Under the pieces are notes generated by a model. The model did not search any database, had not been told where the DNA came from, and was given only the letters and a program-made list of their open reading frames with translations. This document shows positions 45,254 to 54,191 of a stretch of 64,000 nucleotides of DNA, piece by piece. This DNA comes from Methanomassiliicoccaceae archaeon UBA472 (GTDB lineage: Archaea > Thermoplasmatota > Thermoplasmata > Methanomassiliicoccales > UBA472): NCBI GenBank assembly GCA_002497075.1, contig DAML01000012.1:47117-111116 (forward strand), written 5' to 3'. The stretch's first letter is position 1. Each line of letters opens with the position of its first letter. A program made the translations under genes and the position numbers.

Positions 45254-47461
45254 ATGGCAGAGTCCGTTCTTCTCCGCGTGGCAAAGGCCCAATCCCAGAC
45301 CGAGGTGGGCCTGGGCCGGGCCCGGCTTGACATGAAGACCCGCAAGGAGCTGGGGGTCGACGCAGGCCAGATCATCGAGATCACCGGAAAGAAGATGACC
45401 GTGGCCAGGGTGTTCCGGGCCCAGCAGGAGGACGAGGGCAAGGACATAATCCGCATAGACGGCGTCCTGCGCTCCAACGCCGGGGTTTCCATTGGAGAAA
45501 GGGTCACCGTGGCCAGGGCGGACCCCCAGCTGGCCAGCAAGGTCGTCCTGGCGCCGGCGATCTCCCAGAAGAAGCGCGTGAACAACGTCAGCTTCGGCGC
45601 GGGAACGGACGAGCTGGTGCGCAAAGGCTTGCTCGGACGGCCCTTGGTCAAGGGCGACGAGATCATGATACCCAACATGGCCTGGGGAATGAGCCCTGCC
45701 CCTTACATGGTCGCCTCGACCGTCCCGAGCGGGGTGGTCACGGTCGCCGAGCACACCGAGATGGTCGTGCGGTCGGAGGCCTCCGAGGAGAAGGACACCT
45801 TCGTTCCGTCGATAACCTATGACGACATCGGCGGTCTGGACGAGGTGCTGCAGCGCATCCGGGAGATGATCGAGCTGCCCCTGAAGCACCCGGAGCTGTT
45901 CGACCGTCTGGGCATAGACGCCCCCAAGGGAGTGCTGCTTTACGGCCCTCCGGGCACAGGAAAGACGCTGCTGGCCAAGGCGGTCGCCAACGAATCCGGA
46001 GCTTCGTTCTACTCCATCCTGGGGCCGGAGATCATGTCCAAGTGGTACGGGGGCAGCGAGGAGAACCTGCGGGAGAAGTTCGACGAGGCGTCCAAGAACG
46101 CCCCGTCCATCATATTCATCGACGAGATAGATTCCATAGCCCCCAAGAGGGACGATTCCATTCACGAGGCGGAGCGCCGGGTCGTCGCCCAGCTCCTGAC
46201 GCTCATGGACGGCATGGCCGACCGCGGACAGGTGATCGTCATCGGCGCGACCAACCGACAGGATGCTCTGGACCCGGCGCTGCGCCGTCCCGGCCGTTTC
46301 GACCGGGAGATAGAGGTCGGGGTGCCGTCCTTCCAGGGGAGGAAGGAGATACTGCAGATCCACACCCGGGGCATGCCATTGGATGAGAACGTCAGCCTGG
46401 ACCAGTACGCTCACGTCACCCACGGCTTCGCCGGGGCGGACCTTTCCGCACTGGCGCGCGAGGCGGCCATGAAATGCCTGGGGCGGTTCGTCCCCAACAT
46501 GGACCTGGACAGCGCCATCCCTCAGGACATCCTATCCCAGATGAAGGTGACCGCGGAGGACTTCGACGCCGCGCTCAAGGAGATCGAACCGTCGGCCCTG
46601 CGAGAGGTCATGGTCGAGGTGCCTAACATAGGCTGGAGCGACATAGGCGGCCTGGAGGAGGTCAAGAGGCAGCTCAAGGAGATGGTGGAGATGCCCATGG
46701 ACAACCCCGACGCCTTCAAGCGCATGGGCATAAGGCCGTCCCAGGGCGTACTCCTCTATGGGCCGCCTGGGACAGGCAAGACGTTGTTGGCCAAGGCGGT
46801 GGCCAACGAATCGAACGCCAACTTCATCAGCATCAAGGGCCCGGAGATCATGTCCAAATGGTACGGGGAGAGCGAGAAGGCCGTGCGTGAGATATTCAAG
46901 AAGGCGAAGCAGGTGGCCCCGTCCATAGTGTTCCTGGACGAGATCGACGCCATCGCCCCGCGCCGCGGGGTGTACGAGGGTTCGAAGGGATACGATACCT
47001 TGGTCAACCAGCTGCTCACGTCGCTCGACGGCCTGACGGCCAGGGAGGGAGTGACCGTCATCGCCGCCACCAACCGCCCGGACATCATCGATCCAGCTCT
47101 TTTACGCCCTGGCCGTTTCGACCGCTTGATATTCGTCCCCGTCCCTGACGCCCCGGCCCGGAGGGCCATACTGCAGGTGCACACCAGGGTCATGCCGTTG
47201 AAGGACGTCAATGTCGAGGACCTGGTCTCCAGGACCGAGGGATTCGTTGGCGCGGACCTCGAGAACCTGTGCCGGGAGGCGGCCATGGCCGCCCTGCGGG
47301 AGGATAAGGACATCGCGGCGGTGGAGATGAGACACTTCGAGGCGGCCTTCAAGAACGCCCGGCCTTCGGTGGACAAGGAATCCGCGAAGACGTACGACAT
47401 GCTGAGCAAGAACCTTCACAAGGCCCGGGGCGGGATCGACGACCTGGGAATATTCAGGTAG
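45254..47461 (+). CDS. cdc48: CDC48/VCP-like double AAA ATPase
   Basis: 735 residues. An N-terminal substrate-recruiting double-psi barrel domain (1-190) precedes two AAA modules with Walker A GPPGTGKT at 231-238 and 503-510, Walker B IIFIDEIDS and IVFLDEIDA, and arginine-finger RRPGRFDR/LRPGRFDR. The hexamer unfolds proteins, in archaea probably for the proteasome. The C-terminus ends GIDDLGIFR without a classic HbYX. ATG 45254 preferred over TTG 45245. Stop TAG is followed by a short spacer and the cysteine-rich gene. Confidence 0.96.
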   Translation: MAESVLLRVAKAQSQTEVGLGRARLDMKTRKELGVDAGQIIEITGKKMTVARVFRAQQEDEGKDIIRIDGVLRSNAGVSIGERVTVARADPQLASKVVLAPAISQKKRVNNVSFGAGTDELVRKGLLGRPLVKGDEIMIPNMAWGMSPAPYMVASTVPSGVVTVAEHTEMVVRSEASEEKDTFVPSITYDDIGGLDEVLQRIREMIELPLKHPELFDRLGIDAPKGVLLYGPPGTGKTLLAKAVANESGASFYSILGPEIMSKWYGGSEENLREKFDEASKNAPSIIFIDEIDSIAPKRDDSIHEAERRVVAQLLTLMDGMADRGQVIVIGATNRQDALDPALRRPGRFDREIEVGVPSFQGRKEILQIHTRGMPLDENVSLDQYAHVTHGFAGADLSALAREAAMKCLGRFVPNMDLDSAIPQDILSQMKVTAEDFDAALKEIEPSALREVMVEVPNIGWSDIGGLEEVKRQLKEMVEMPMDNPDAFKRMGIRPSQGVLLYGPPGTGKTLLAKAVANESNANFISIKGPEIMSKWYGESEKAVREIFKKAKQVAPSIVFLDEIDAIAPRRGVYEGSKGYDTLVNQLLTSLDGLTAREGVTVIAATNRPDIIDPALLRPGRFDRLIFVPVPDAPARRAILQVHTRVMPLKDVNVEDLVSRTEGFVGADLENLCREAAMAALREDKDIAAVEMRHFEAAFKNARPSVDKESAKTYDMLSKNLHKARGGIDDLGIFR

Positions 47462-47469
47462 GTGCAATC

Positions 47470-48033
47470 ATGGTAAAAGTATTGAAACCAAAAGGCCAGA
47501 TCAAGAGAATAGACGGTTTTAAGGCCGAGCCGGCCAAAGCTCCAGAGAAGAAGGTCGAGTTCGACCAGAGGGAGGAGAGCCTGCGCACCTTGTCCCAGTT
47601 CTTCCTGGGGGAGATGGACCTTAAGATGCGGATGCGGCAGATGTCCTTGGCCACCGGCAAGGAGCCGCAGGAGTGGGTGGCCACTCTGGAGATACTAAAG
47701 GACAACGTCATCAAAACGGAGCATCCCGACCTCAAACTGAAGATGTACCAGGGGATGGTTGACCTGCTGGCCAAGGTCGGTCAGAAGGAGGACCTTTTCG
47801 TGATACAGCAGATCATAGCCCGCTACAACCTGAAGTCCTTCAAGGACATAGGCTTCGAGAGGGTCGAGGTGGATGTCGCCAAGGACGCCTGTCCGGTGTG
47901 CAAGAAGATGGCCGGGAAGAAGTTCAGGATCGATGAGGCCATGGAGACCATGCCCATTCCCTGCCATGATTGCAGCACCGAGGTGGACGCTGTAAAAGGG
48001 TACTGCCGATGCCGCTACTACGCGGTGTTCTGA
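47470..48033 (+). CDS. Cysteine-rich protein encoded directly after CDC48
   Basis: 187 residues: basic N-terminus (MVKVLKPKGQIKRIDGF), a helical middle with conserved-looking LKMRMRQMSLATG and a C-terminal metal-site pattern CPVCKKMAGKKFRID...PCHDC...YCRCRY (Cys spacing 2, 23, 2, 9, 1). That pattern loosely resembles the C-terminal cysteine motif of Mu F-type phage head proteins, but no other phage gene is present. Eight bases separate it from cdc48, so it may be a CDC48 partner or adaptor; no function known. Confidence 0.75.
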   Translation: MVKVLKPKGQIKRIDGFKAEPAKAPEKKVEFDQREESLRTLSQFFLGEMDLKMRMRQMSLATGKEPQEWVATLEILKDNVIKTEHPDLKLKMYQGMVDLLAKVGQKEDLFVIQQIIARYNLKSFKDIGFERVEVDVAKDACPVCKKMAGKKFRIDEAMETMPIPCHDCSTEVDAVKGYCRCRYYAVF

Positions 48034-48118
48034 GGTGTCCAGACTAGCATCCTATAAACCTATAAATACGCTCAATCTCATGCGATAGTCTATCGGACCA
48101 TCTGTTTGGGGTGCGCAA

Positions 48119-48361
48119 ATGAGGAAGTTCATAACCGAGCTGAAAGGAAAGACGGTCATGACCAACGACGGTCAGATCCTGGGCATGATAGACAACTTCG
48201 TGGTCGACACCGTCACCGGGGAGATCAACCATGTGCTGGTGGTCCCTGCCGAGGAGATCGACAGCCGTCTGTTCCGCACTGACAGCCACGGCCGCCTGGT
48301 CCTGCCCTTCAGCGAGATGAAGGATGTTCGTGACGTTGTGGTCATGAGCATCTCCCGCTAG
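48119..48361 (+). CDS. PRC-barrel domain protein
   Basis: 80 residues that are essentially one PRC barrel (ELKGKTVMTNDGQILGMIDNFVVD, TGEINHVLVVPAEEID). Small archaeal PRC proteins are widespread; some bind the division protein network or RNA, but no role can be assigned here. ATG follows GGGGTG at six bases, and a TATA-like CTATAAATAC lies 50 bp upstream, so it has its own promoter. Stop TAG. Confidence 0.85.
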   Translation: MRKFITELKGKTVMTNDGQILGMIDNFVVDTVTGEINHVLVVPAEEIDSRLFRTDSHGRLVLPFSEMKDVRDVVVMSISR

Positions 48362-48419
48362 ACCTCCAACCCCTTACTTTTACTCCATATTTTGTTCTGG
48401 CAGCTCTGGCTGTCCTCCG

Positions 48420-51110
48420 TCACCTCTTGGCCAACACCTTGGTGCGATCGGCCCCGGTTTGCGCCTCGCGGAATCCCGGGCTCTTGGCCAGGGCGTCCTG
48501 GTACAGGCTCAGCGCCCACCTGTACTGACCCTCGCCTTCGGCGATCACGGCCAGCATGTAAAGCACGTCCGCGCTCTCCTCCATCTTAAGGGCGGAGGTC
48601 AGGCTGTCCTTGGCGGCGGCGGTGTCGCCAAGGGCCATCTGCACGTTGCTCAGGTTCAGCAGGTACTCCGGACGGCGGTCCTCGTCCGCGGCGGCCTTGA
48701 AGACCTCCAGGGCCTCCTCGTACTTTCCGGAAGCGAAGAGCGTGCAGCCTATGTTGTTCATGGCGTCGGAGTGGTGCGGATCCACCTCCAACGCGAGCCT
48801 CATCAGGTGTATCGCCTGGTCGTAATCGTACTCCCCCATGAAGCGCATGCAGACCCCGATGTTGCTCAAGCCCTCGGGGTAGGCAGGGAAGTCGGAGATC
48901 AGGGGCTTAAGGAGCTTGGACGCCTCCCGATATCGTCCGAGACGGACCAGCGCAAGGGACTTGGACAGCCGGACGGGCAGGCCCCCCTTCTTAACGTCCA
49001 AACGCGACAGTTCGTTATACCTCTGCTTTTCCAGTAATTCCAAAGCGCGGCGGGACTGCGATTCCTGGCAGTGTAGGGACTGCAGCAGCTTCCCGCCCTC
49101 TCCTCCGAAACGGTGGAACATCGCCTCCAGGTCCAAAGTGGTCCGGGCGTCGTTCGGAGAGTGCCTCAGCGCTTCCTTCAGGGCTTCGGCCGCTTCCTCT
49201 CCACGGTTGAGGGACAGGAGCGCCCGAGCCTTGAGCCGGAGCAGCTCCGGGTCGGCCCCCTCGCTCAAAGCCAGATCGCAAATGCTGACGGCCTTCTCGT
49301 ACTTTCTTCCAGCTAGAAGCAATAATGCCTCCTGCTTGGACCTCTCGTCCTGCTCTGTGGAAAGCGGGGGCAGTGACACCTCGTACGGCCAATCCTTCTT
49401 GACGATGGTCTGATCTTCAAAGACCTCGGCGACCTCTTCAACGGTCGCCTCCTTGCCCTCGCTCGGCTCCTCAAGCGTTCCGCTCGGACCGGCCGGCGGC
49501 TCAATGGCCAGGGGACCGTTCTGGAACTGGGCGGGCAATGCGGCCTTGGGTACCACCTCCAACTTCCCGGGTTCCTCTTTGGCGATGAGCGCCATCCTTG
49601 CCGGCACCTCCGTCAGGGGCATCGCCTCCGGGACGGTTTCCACGGAAACATCGGTTTCCTTTACCTGCAGGGACACGTCCTCCGGGAGCTCGGCGGGAAG
49701 CCCTGGTTCCTGAACCAATTCCAACGCCACCTCTTCCTCCGCGGCCTGAACGGATAGCTGTTCCTGGGGAGCGGGCTCCTCGGCCGTGACGTCGCTTTCA
49801 GCGGTCCCCTCGGTCACATCTTCTTCGACCGATGGCCTCTCCTCGGCGGGGACGGTCTCTTGCTCCTCCTCGACGTGCAATTGTGACGCCAGGTCGTCCC
49901 TTTCCCGCCGCACCTGTTCCAGCTCCGGCTCCAGCGTCAGCGCCTGATCGAACGCGGTGAGGGCGTCCTCGAACTCGCCAGTGGCCTTTAGGCAGGTGCC
50001 CAGGTGAGCCCAGATATCCGCTCGGGAATCGACGAGCCGCAGCACGCCCTTCCATCCTTCGACCGCTCCAGGCATATCCCCCCGCTCCTCGCGCAGGCGG
50101 GCGATGTTGATCAGGGGGTCCTCGAGGTCCGGATCCAATGCGTGGGCCTTCTCGAAGGACGCCTGCGCTTCCAGCAGCTTACCCATGCTCTTGAGCGCCA
50201 GTCCGCGGTTGTTCCAGCCGCGGGGCTCCTGGGGATAGCGGTGAACGATGTCGTTGAAGACCTTAAGCGCCCATTCCAGGCGGCCCATCTCGTATAACGT
50301 CGCTCCTTTGTTCAGCATCGCCGGGGCGTGACCGGGGTTGATGCGCAGCACGTTGTCGTAAGCGGCCAGTTCTCGCTCCCGGTCGCCGAGCTGATTATGG
50401 ATCAGGGCGATGGTGAACCATGTTCCCGCGTCCCCTGGACGAAGTTCGGCGGCCTTGTTCGCCGCTGCCAACGCCTCGGCTCCCCTGCCCATCTCCGAGA
50501 GGTAGCTGGCCTTCTTCAGCCAGATGGAGTCGTTCAAAGGCTTGATCTGCAATGCCTGGTCCAAGATCCGGACGGCGGTGGAGCGGTCCCCCTTCTTCCG
50601 CCTCTGCTCCGCCTCCTCCAGCAGCTCCTCGAGCTTGCACACCGACGGCAAACAGGTGTCGCCACGGGCCTCCAGCACCTTGAGGTCCTCCTTGATCGTG
50701 AGCTGCTCGTCCAGTCCGTACTTTTTCAGGAGGGACAGGAAGCGGCTGGCGTCAGCGAACGAGACCTCCTCGTTCTCCAGCAGATTGAGGGTGCCAGGGT
50801 CCAGCTCCTGCAGGGACATGAACACCGGGACCCGCCCGTCGTTCTTGGCGTCCTGGACCAGGGAGCGTACCACCAGCTCCGGGTCGGAGAACCCGGTGCG
50901 CGAGGCCAGTACCAGGTATGGCACCTCGCCCTGCCCGTGTATGACCAGGGCGCTCTGCTGCTCCCGCGCCGATTGCACGCGGACGCCCATTCCGCCCAAG
51001 AGCGATATCATCAGGTCGCGGTACTCCTGAACGCCGAGGTTGCGCACCGCTTCCAGCAGGCGTCCCCTCTCGTTCTGGTCCAGCTTTTCGGAGAGATCGG
51101 TCACTGGCAT
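48420..51110 (-). CDS. Large TPR protein with N-terminal restriction-endonuclease-like domain
   Basis: 896 residues. The first 120 resemble a degraded Mrr-type PD-(D/E)xK fold (EYRDLMISLLGGMGVRV, YLVLASRTGFSDPELV) without a clear catalytic triad. About residues 155-405 and 590-890 are TPR repeats, with recurring A-x4-G-x2-EAL motifs such as LGDRERELAAYDNVL and YEEALEVFKAA. Between them lies an acidic, Pro/Glu/Val-rich linker (about 410-580). Likely a protein-interaction scaffold. GGAGGGG lies directly before the ATG, and the start overlaps the upstream gene by ten bases. Confidence 0.85.
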   Translation of the reverse strand: MPVTDLSEKLDQNERGRLLEAVRNLGVQEYRDLMISLLGGMGVRVQSAREQQSALVIHGQGEVPYLVLASRTGFSDPELVVRSLVQDAKNDGRVPVFMSLQELDPGTLNLLENEEVSFADASRFLSLLKKYGLDEQLTIKEDLKVLEARGDTCLPSVCKLEELLEEAEQRRKKGDRSTAVRILDQALQIKPLNDSIWLKKASYLSEMGRGAEALAAANKAAELRPGDAGTWFTIALIHNQLGDRERELAAYDNVLRINPGHAPAMLNKGATLYEMGRLEWALKVFNDIVHRYPQEPRGWNNRGLALKSMGKLLEAQASFEKAHALDPDLEDPLINIARLREERGDMPGAVEGWKGVLRLVDSRADIWAHLGTCLKATGEFEDALTAFDQALTLEPELEQVRRERDDLASQLHVEEEQETVPAEERPSVEEDVTEGTAESDVTAEEPAPQEQLSVQAAEEEVALELVQEPGLPAELPEDVSLQVKETDVSVETVPEAMPLTEVPARMALIAKEEPGKLEVVPKAALPAQFQNGPLAIEPPAGPSGTLEEPSEGKEATVEEVAEVFEDQTIVKKDWPYEVSLPPLSTEQDERSKQEALLLLAGRKYEKAVSICDLALSEGADPELLRLKARALLSLNRGEEAAEALKEALRHSPNDARTTLDLEAMFHRFGGEGGKLLQSLHCQESQSRRALELLEKQRYNELSRLDVKKGGLPVRLSKSLALVRLGRYREASKLLKPLISDFPAYPEGLSNIGVCMRFMGEYDYDQAIHLMRLALEVDPHHSDAMNNIGCTLFASGKYEEALEVFKAAADEDRRPEYLLNLSNVQMALGDTAAAKDSLTSALKMEESADVLYMLAVIAEGEGQYRWALSLYQDALAKSPGFREAQTGADRTKVLAKR

Positions 51111-51874
51111 CCCCTCCTCAGGCGCAAAATGGATTCCTGCAGGTCATCGGTCATGGCGACCGTCTCGGCGGCCTCGTCCTCCCGCCCCATGTCCCAGTAG
51201 ACCTTGGCCAGTTGCATTCGGCTTCCGTCGTCGACCGCGGCCGATCTTAGCTCACCGAGCCCTTCGCCGTCCCCTCCCCAGATCCTGAGCACTGCCGTAT
51301 TGCTCCTGGATATCGGAGCCAGCTCCGGCACCGCTGCGGCCCGGAGGTAAAGCGCTAAGGCCCGGGCGGCCCGGTCGCGGAAGATCTCCTTTCTAACGTC
51401 GTCACCCAACGGTAATCGGGATATGTCCCTGGCGCTCAGCGCCAGCAGGTTGCCGAGGCGCAGCAGCGCCCGGCCCCATCTCTCCCCCTGGTAGTCCACC
51501 CGGTCTGGGATGCTCAACAGTTCCTTGACCTGGGGTCGCATCGGCAGCTGCTCATCCCCCATGAGATGTAACCCGACCCCCATGCCTGCCAGGTAGTGGT
51601 CCAGCACCGTGGGGAGATGAGAGCGGTCCTCGGCCTGCAACGTCCTCTCCACCAGAAGATAGGGATCGCTCCCTTTCCGAAGAAGCACCTCCCCCTGTGA
51701 ACTGGGACCGATGCGCATGCAGGCGCTCCTGATGCCCAGGGAGCGCAGGTCGGACCTGGGGTCCACCGACCAATCCCTCAGGAAGAGTTCCTCTCTGACC
51801 ATCTCAACGCAAGCCGAGCAAACCATGGCCCCTTCGGTCGAAGCGGCGCCGCAGAACGTGCATACCATACGCAT
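51101..51874 (-). CDS. Zinc-ribbon protein with helical repeat-like C-terminus
   Basis: 257 residues beginning with a two-knuckle ribbon (CTFCGA, CSACVE), a central region with LVERTLQAEDRSHLPTVLDHYLAG, and a C-terminal helical part resembling TPR (RMQLAKVYWDMGREDEAAE). Family not recognised. The stop lies inside the start of the TPR gene, so the two are translated together and probably cooperate. ATG at 51868 is an alternative start. Confidence 0.75.
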   Translation of the reverse strand: MRMVCTFCGAASTEGAMVCSACVEMVREELFLRDWSVDPRSDLRSLGIRSACMRIGPSSQGEVLLRKGSDPYLLVERTLQAEDRSHLPTVLDHYLAGMGVGLHLMGDEQLPMRPQVKELLSIPDRVDYQGERWGRALLRLGNLLALSARDISRLPLGDDVRKEIFRDRAARALALYLRAAAVPELAPISRSNTAVLRIWGGDGEGLGELRSAAVDDGSRMQLAKVYWDMGREDEAAETVAMTDDLQESILRLRRGCQ

Positions 51875-51901
51875 CCCTGGGGGGATATTGGCCGTCGGGG
51901 A

Positions 51902-53458
51902 TTAATCCTTGTCGCTGGCAAGGCGTTTTTCCATGTGCGGCATCGCCCTTTCGTAACCTCTTGAGGCGTAGTAACCGCGGACGCCGACGCCGCTGGTGAC
52001 CTTTATGGAGGAATAACCGTCCTTTTCCGCGGACGCCTCGGCCATGGCCAGCAATCTCCCGCCCAGGCCAAGGTGCTGCCATTCCCCGTCCCTTTCACCG
52101 ATGCGGGCCATGCGCCCGAAGACCTTCAGCTCCCGGACCAAGGCTATCTTTCCGTTCGGCTTCCGCAAGCGGACGTAGCCGGCCAGGGCGTTGTTTTCCA
52201 ACACGAACGATATGAACTCCTCCCGGCCTCCGGACGCCTCGTACGAGATGACCCTGGGAACCAGTTCCTGAGGGTCGATATCGCTTATGCCGAGCAGACC
52301 AACCTCGCGGCAGCGGATGCAGCGGCAGCCCTGCCCCTGCAGGGCGAGAAGCTCCTTGACCAGCTCGCGCAGGTGGCCTTTGTCCACCCCCGCCTCGATG
52401 AGGGGCACGGGAATGTCCCTCTGGATACGCTGGATCCGTACGTACTCGGGAACCAGCTTCTTCATCTCAGCGATGACGCGCACCGCTTCGTCGGTGTTGT
52501 AAGGGCGATATCTACCGGCGCTCCAGTCCTCGTGCAGCTTGGTGCCCTTCACCACCAGCGTCGGGTAGATCTTGATCATGTCCGGACGGAAGCGGCTGTC
52601 GTCGAACATCTGCCGGAACGAGTCGACGTCCTTCTCCGGATCGGACCCTGGAAGGCCGGGCATGACGTGATAGCAGACCTTCAGCCCCAGGTCCTTGGCG
52701 ATGCGGGTGGCCTCGGCCACCTCAGCCACCCCGTGCCCCCGATTCACAGAAGCGAGTATATCATCGTCCAGTATCTGAACGCCGAGCTCGACCCGTGTCG
52801 CGCCCAGACGCATGCATTCCCTCGCCACGTCCTCATTGAACGCGTCCGGTCGGGTCTCCACGGTCATGCCGATGACCCGGTGCTCCGCCCCCTCGTTGGT
52901 AAGTTGGGCTGATTCCAGGCTGAGCGCCTCGGTGCCGTTGAAGGCGTCGAAGCAGCGCTTCACGAACCATTCCCGGTACTCCTCGGGCCGGGAGGTGAAC
53001 GTTCCCCCCATGATGATGAGGTCGACCTTGTCGGTGTGATGCCCGATGATCGAAAGTTGGTCGATGCGTGAACGGACCTGTCTGTACGGATCGAACTCGT
53101 TATCGGCGGCGCGGCGGGCGGCCGGTTCCTTTCCGGTGTAGGATTGCGGGGAGTTGTTCTCCACCCCGCCAGGGCAGTAGGTGCACTTGCCATGCGGGCA
53201 GGGCGCCGGAGACGTCATGACCGCCACCACCGCCACCCCGCTCAACGTCCGTACGGGCTTGCGGCGCAATATCGCCAGGATGCCGGGAAGGTCTTCCTTG
53301 GGAACGAGAGCCAGCGTCTCCGAGTTCTTTGGGACGCCTGACAGGCCATACTCTCCGCTTAGCTTGACCTTCCTGCGCTGCAGCTCGTCCTTGTCGGATA
53401 TCTCCCCGGAGAGGAGCAGGCGGATGAGATGCTGATGGTATTCCTGACGGCGGTCCAT
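51902..53458 (-). CDS. elp3: Elp3, tRNA U34 carboxymethyl-modification enzyme
   Basis: Radical-SAM/acetyl-CoA enzyme that builds the cm5U-type modification at tRNA wobble uridine; archaea have Elp3 without the other Elongator subunits. 518 residues, with the cluster CPHGKCTYCPGG near 87-98, a VETRPDAFNE segment in the radical-SAM barrel and a GNAT domain in the last 130 residues (LGLGGRLLAMAEASAE). It precedes a zinc-ribbon/TPR pair on the same strand and follows a small protein gene by 20 bases. Confidence 0.95.
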   Translation of the reverse strand: MDRRQEYHQHLIRLLLSGEISDKDELQRRKVKLSGEYGLSGVPKNSETLALVPKEDLPGILAILRRKPVRTLSGVAVVAVMTSPAPCPHGKCTYCPGGVENNSPQSYTGKEPAARRAADNEFDPYRQVRSRIDQLSIIGHHTDKVDLIIMGGTFTSRPEEYREWFVKRCFDAFNGTEALSLESAQLTNEGAEHRVIGMTVETRPDAFNEDVARECMRLGATRVELGVQILDDDILASVNRGHGVAEVAEATRIAKDLGLKVCYHVMPGLPGSDPEKDVDSFRQMFDDSRFRPDMIKIYPTLVVKGTKLHEDWSAGRYRPYNTDEAVRVIAEMKKLVPEYVRIQRIQRDIPVPLIEAGVDKGHLRELVKELLALQGQGCRCIRCREVGLLGISDIDPQELVPRVISYEASGGREEFISFVLENNALAGYVRLRKPNGKIALVRELKVFGRMARIGERDGEWQHLGLGGRLLAMAEASAEKDGYSSIKVTSGVGVRGYYASRGYERAMPHMEKRLASDKD

Positions 53459-53478
53459 TTCTTTCCGTTCCTGGGACG

Positions 53479-53739
53479 TCAGCCGAAGTAGACCCCGTTC
53501 TCCTTGGGGCGCTCGTCCTTCTCCTCCTTGGAGTCGAGGATGTCCAGATAGATGATCGAGCGGGACGGCACGACCCTCAGGGACCCGGACTCCAGGCGCA
53601 TCGTCAGAGCGATGTCGCTTCCGTACTGCATATACCCGACGAACTCCCCGTCCATTTCCAGGCTGGAGCCGCCGCCGGTCCCTATGACCAGATGGTACCG
53701 GGACCCTTTGGTGAGCTTGGTGGGGTATTTCTCGTCCAT
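53479..53739 (-). CDS. Small beta-rich protein, Sm-like pattern
   Basis: 86 residues: a beta-strand-rich core (TKGSRYHLVIGTGGGSSLEM, EFVGYMQYGSDIALTMRLE, LRVVPSRSIIYLDIL) and a charged tail. The strand pattern could be a small barrel of Sm/LSm or PRC type, which is only an impression. Two bases separate it from the regulator gene upstream; Elp3 is downstream. Confidence 0.65.
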   Translation of the reverse strand: MDEKYPTKLTKGSRYHLVIGTGGGSSLEMDGEFVGYMQYGSDIALTMRLESGSLRVVPSRSIIYLDILDSKEEKDERPKENGVYFG

Positions 53740-53741
53740 AC

Positions 53742-54191
53742 TTATTCCTCCTTGGCCAGGCGCTGCAGGTGCTCCACCGTTCTGCGGTAGGACTGCATTG
53801 CCATGTCGACGTTGGCCTCGGTGAAGCTCCAGGCCTTACCTAGATCGCCGTACCTTATGCGGTAGCCCTTCTTTCTCTGCCCACCGATATCGATGGAGAC
53901 ATCTTCCAGGACATCTATGGCCTTGAGCTTGTTGAGATGGCGGTACACGGTAGGCTTGGTGGTGCTCAGGTACGCGGAAAGCTCCTCGACGGCCCACACG
54001 CGGTTCAGGTTGCCGAGGAAGCATTCGGTGAAGAGACGGTAAGGTATGCTCTCCTGAATGTTGTCCACGTCCGTCTTGGGATCGTAGCCCTTGGATATGT
54101 ATCCGATCTGCTTCAGGAACTCCAGAGAAGCCTCCTTGATGTCCTCGATCGGAGTGAGGGGAGTATTGCTTACCACGTTCAGCTCGAACAT
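53742..54191 (-). CDS. TrmB/ArsR-like helix-turn-helix regulator
   Basis: 149 residues with a winged helix around residues 50-105 (RLFTECFLGNLNRVWAVEEL, STTKPTVYRHLNKLKAIDVL), preceded by a helical segment and followed by a short helix (MAMQSYRRTVEHLQRLAKEE) that may dimerise. A TATA-like CTTAATACCC lies about 35 bp upstream. It is divergent from the ABC binding-protein gene across 228 bp containing a perfect palindrome, making control of that transporter plausible. Confidence 0.8.
   Translation of the reverse strand: MFELNVVSNTPLTPIEDIKEASLEFLKQIGYISKGYDPKTDVDNIQESIPYRLFTECFLGNLNRVWAVEELSAYLSTTKPTVYRHLNKLKAIDVLEDVSIDIGGQRKKGYRIRYGDLGKAWSFTEANVDMAMQSYRRTVEHLQRLAKEE

Noticed and set aside
44296..45678. 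N-terminal half of a 461-codon frame upstream of DUF89
   Set aside because: Residues before MDFSAEC are antisense to cdc48 and unlike the family.
45191..46423. Long open frame antisense to cdc48 (about 410 codons)
   Set aside because: It mirrors the strongly conserved CDC48 coding sequence; the translation is a biased shadow with no recognisable domain or promoter.
47470..48033. Phage Mu F-like head protein
   Set aside because: Only the C-terminal cysteine spacing is similar; no other phage genes are nearby and the gene is linked to cdc48.
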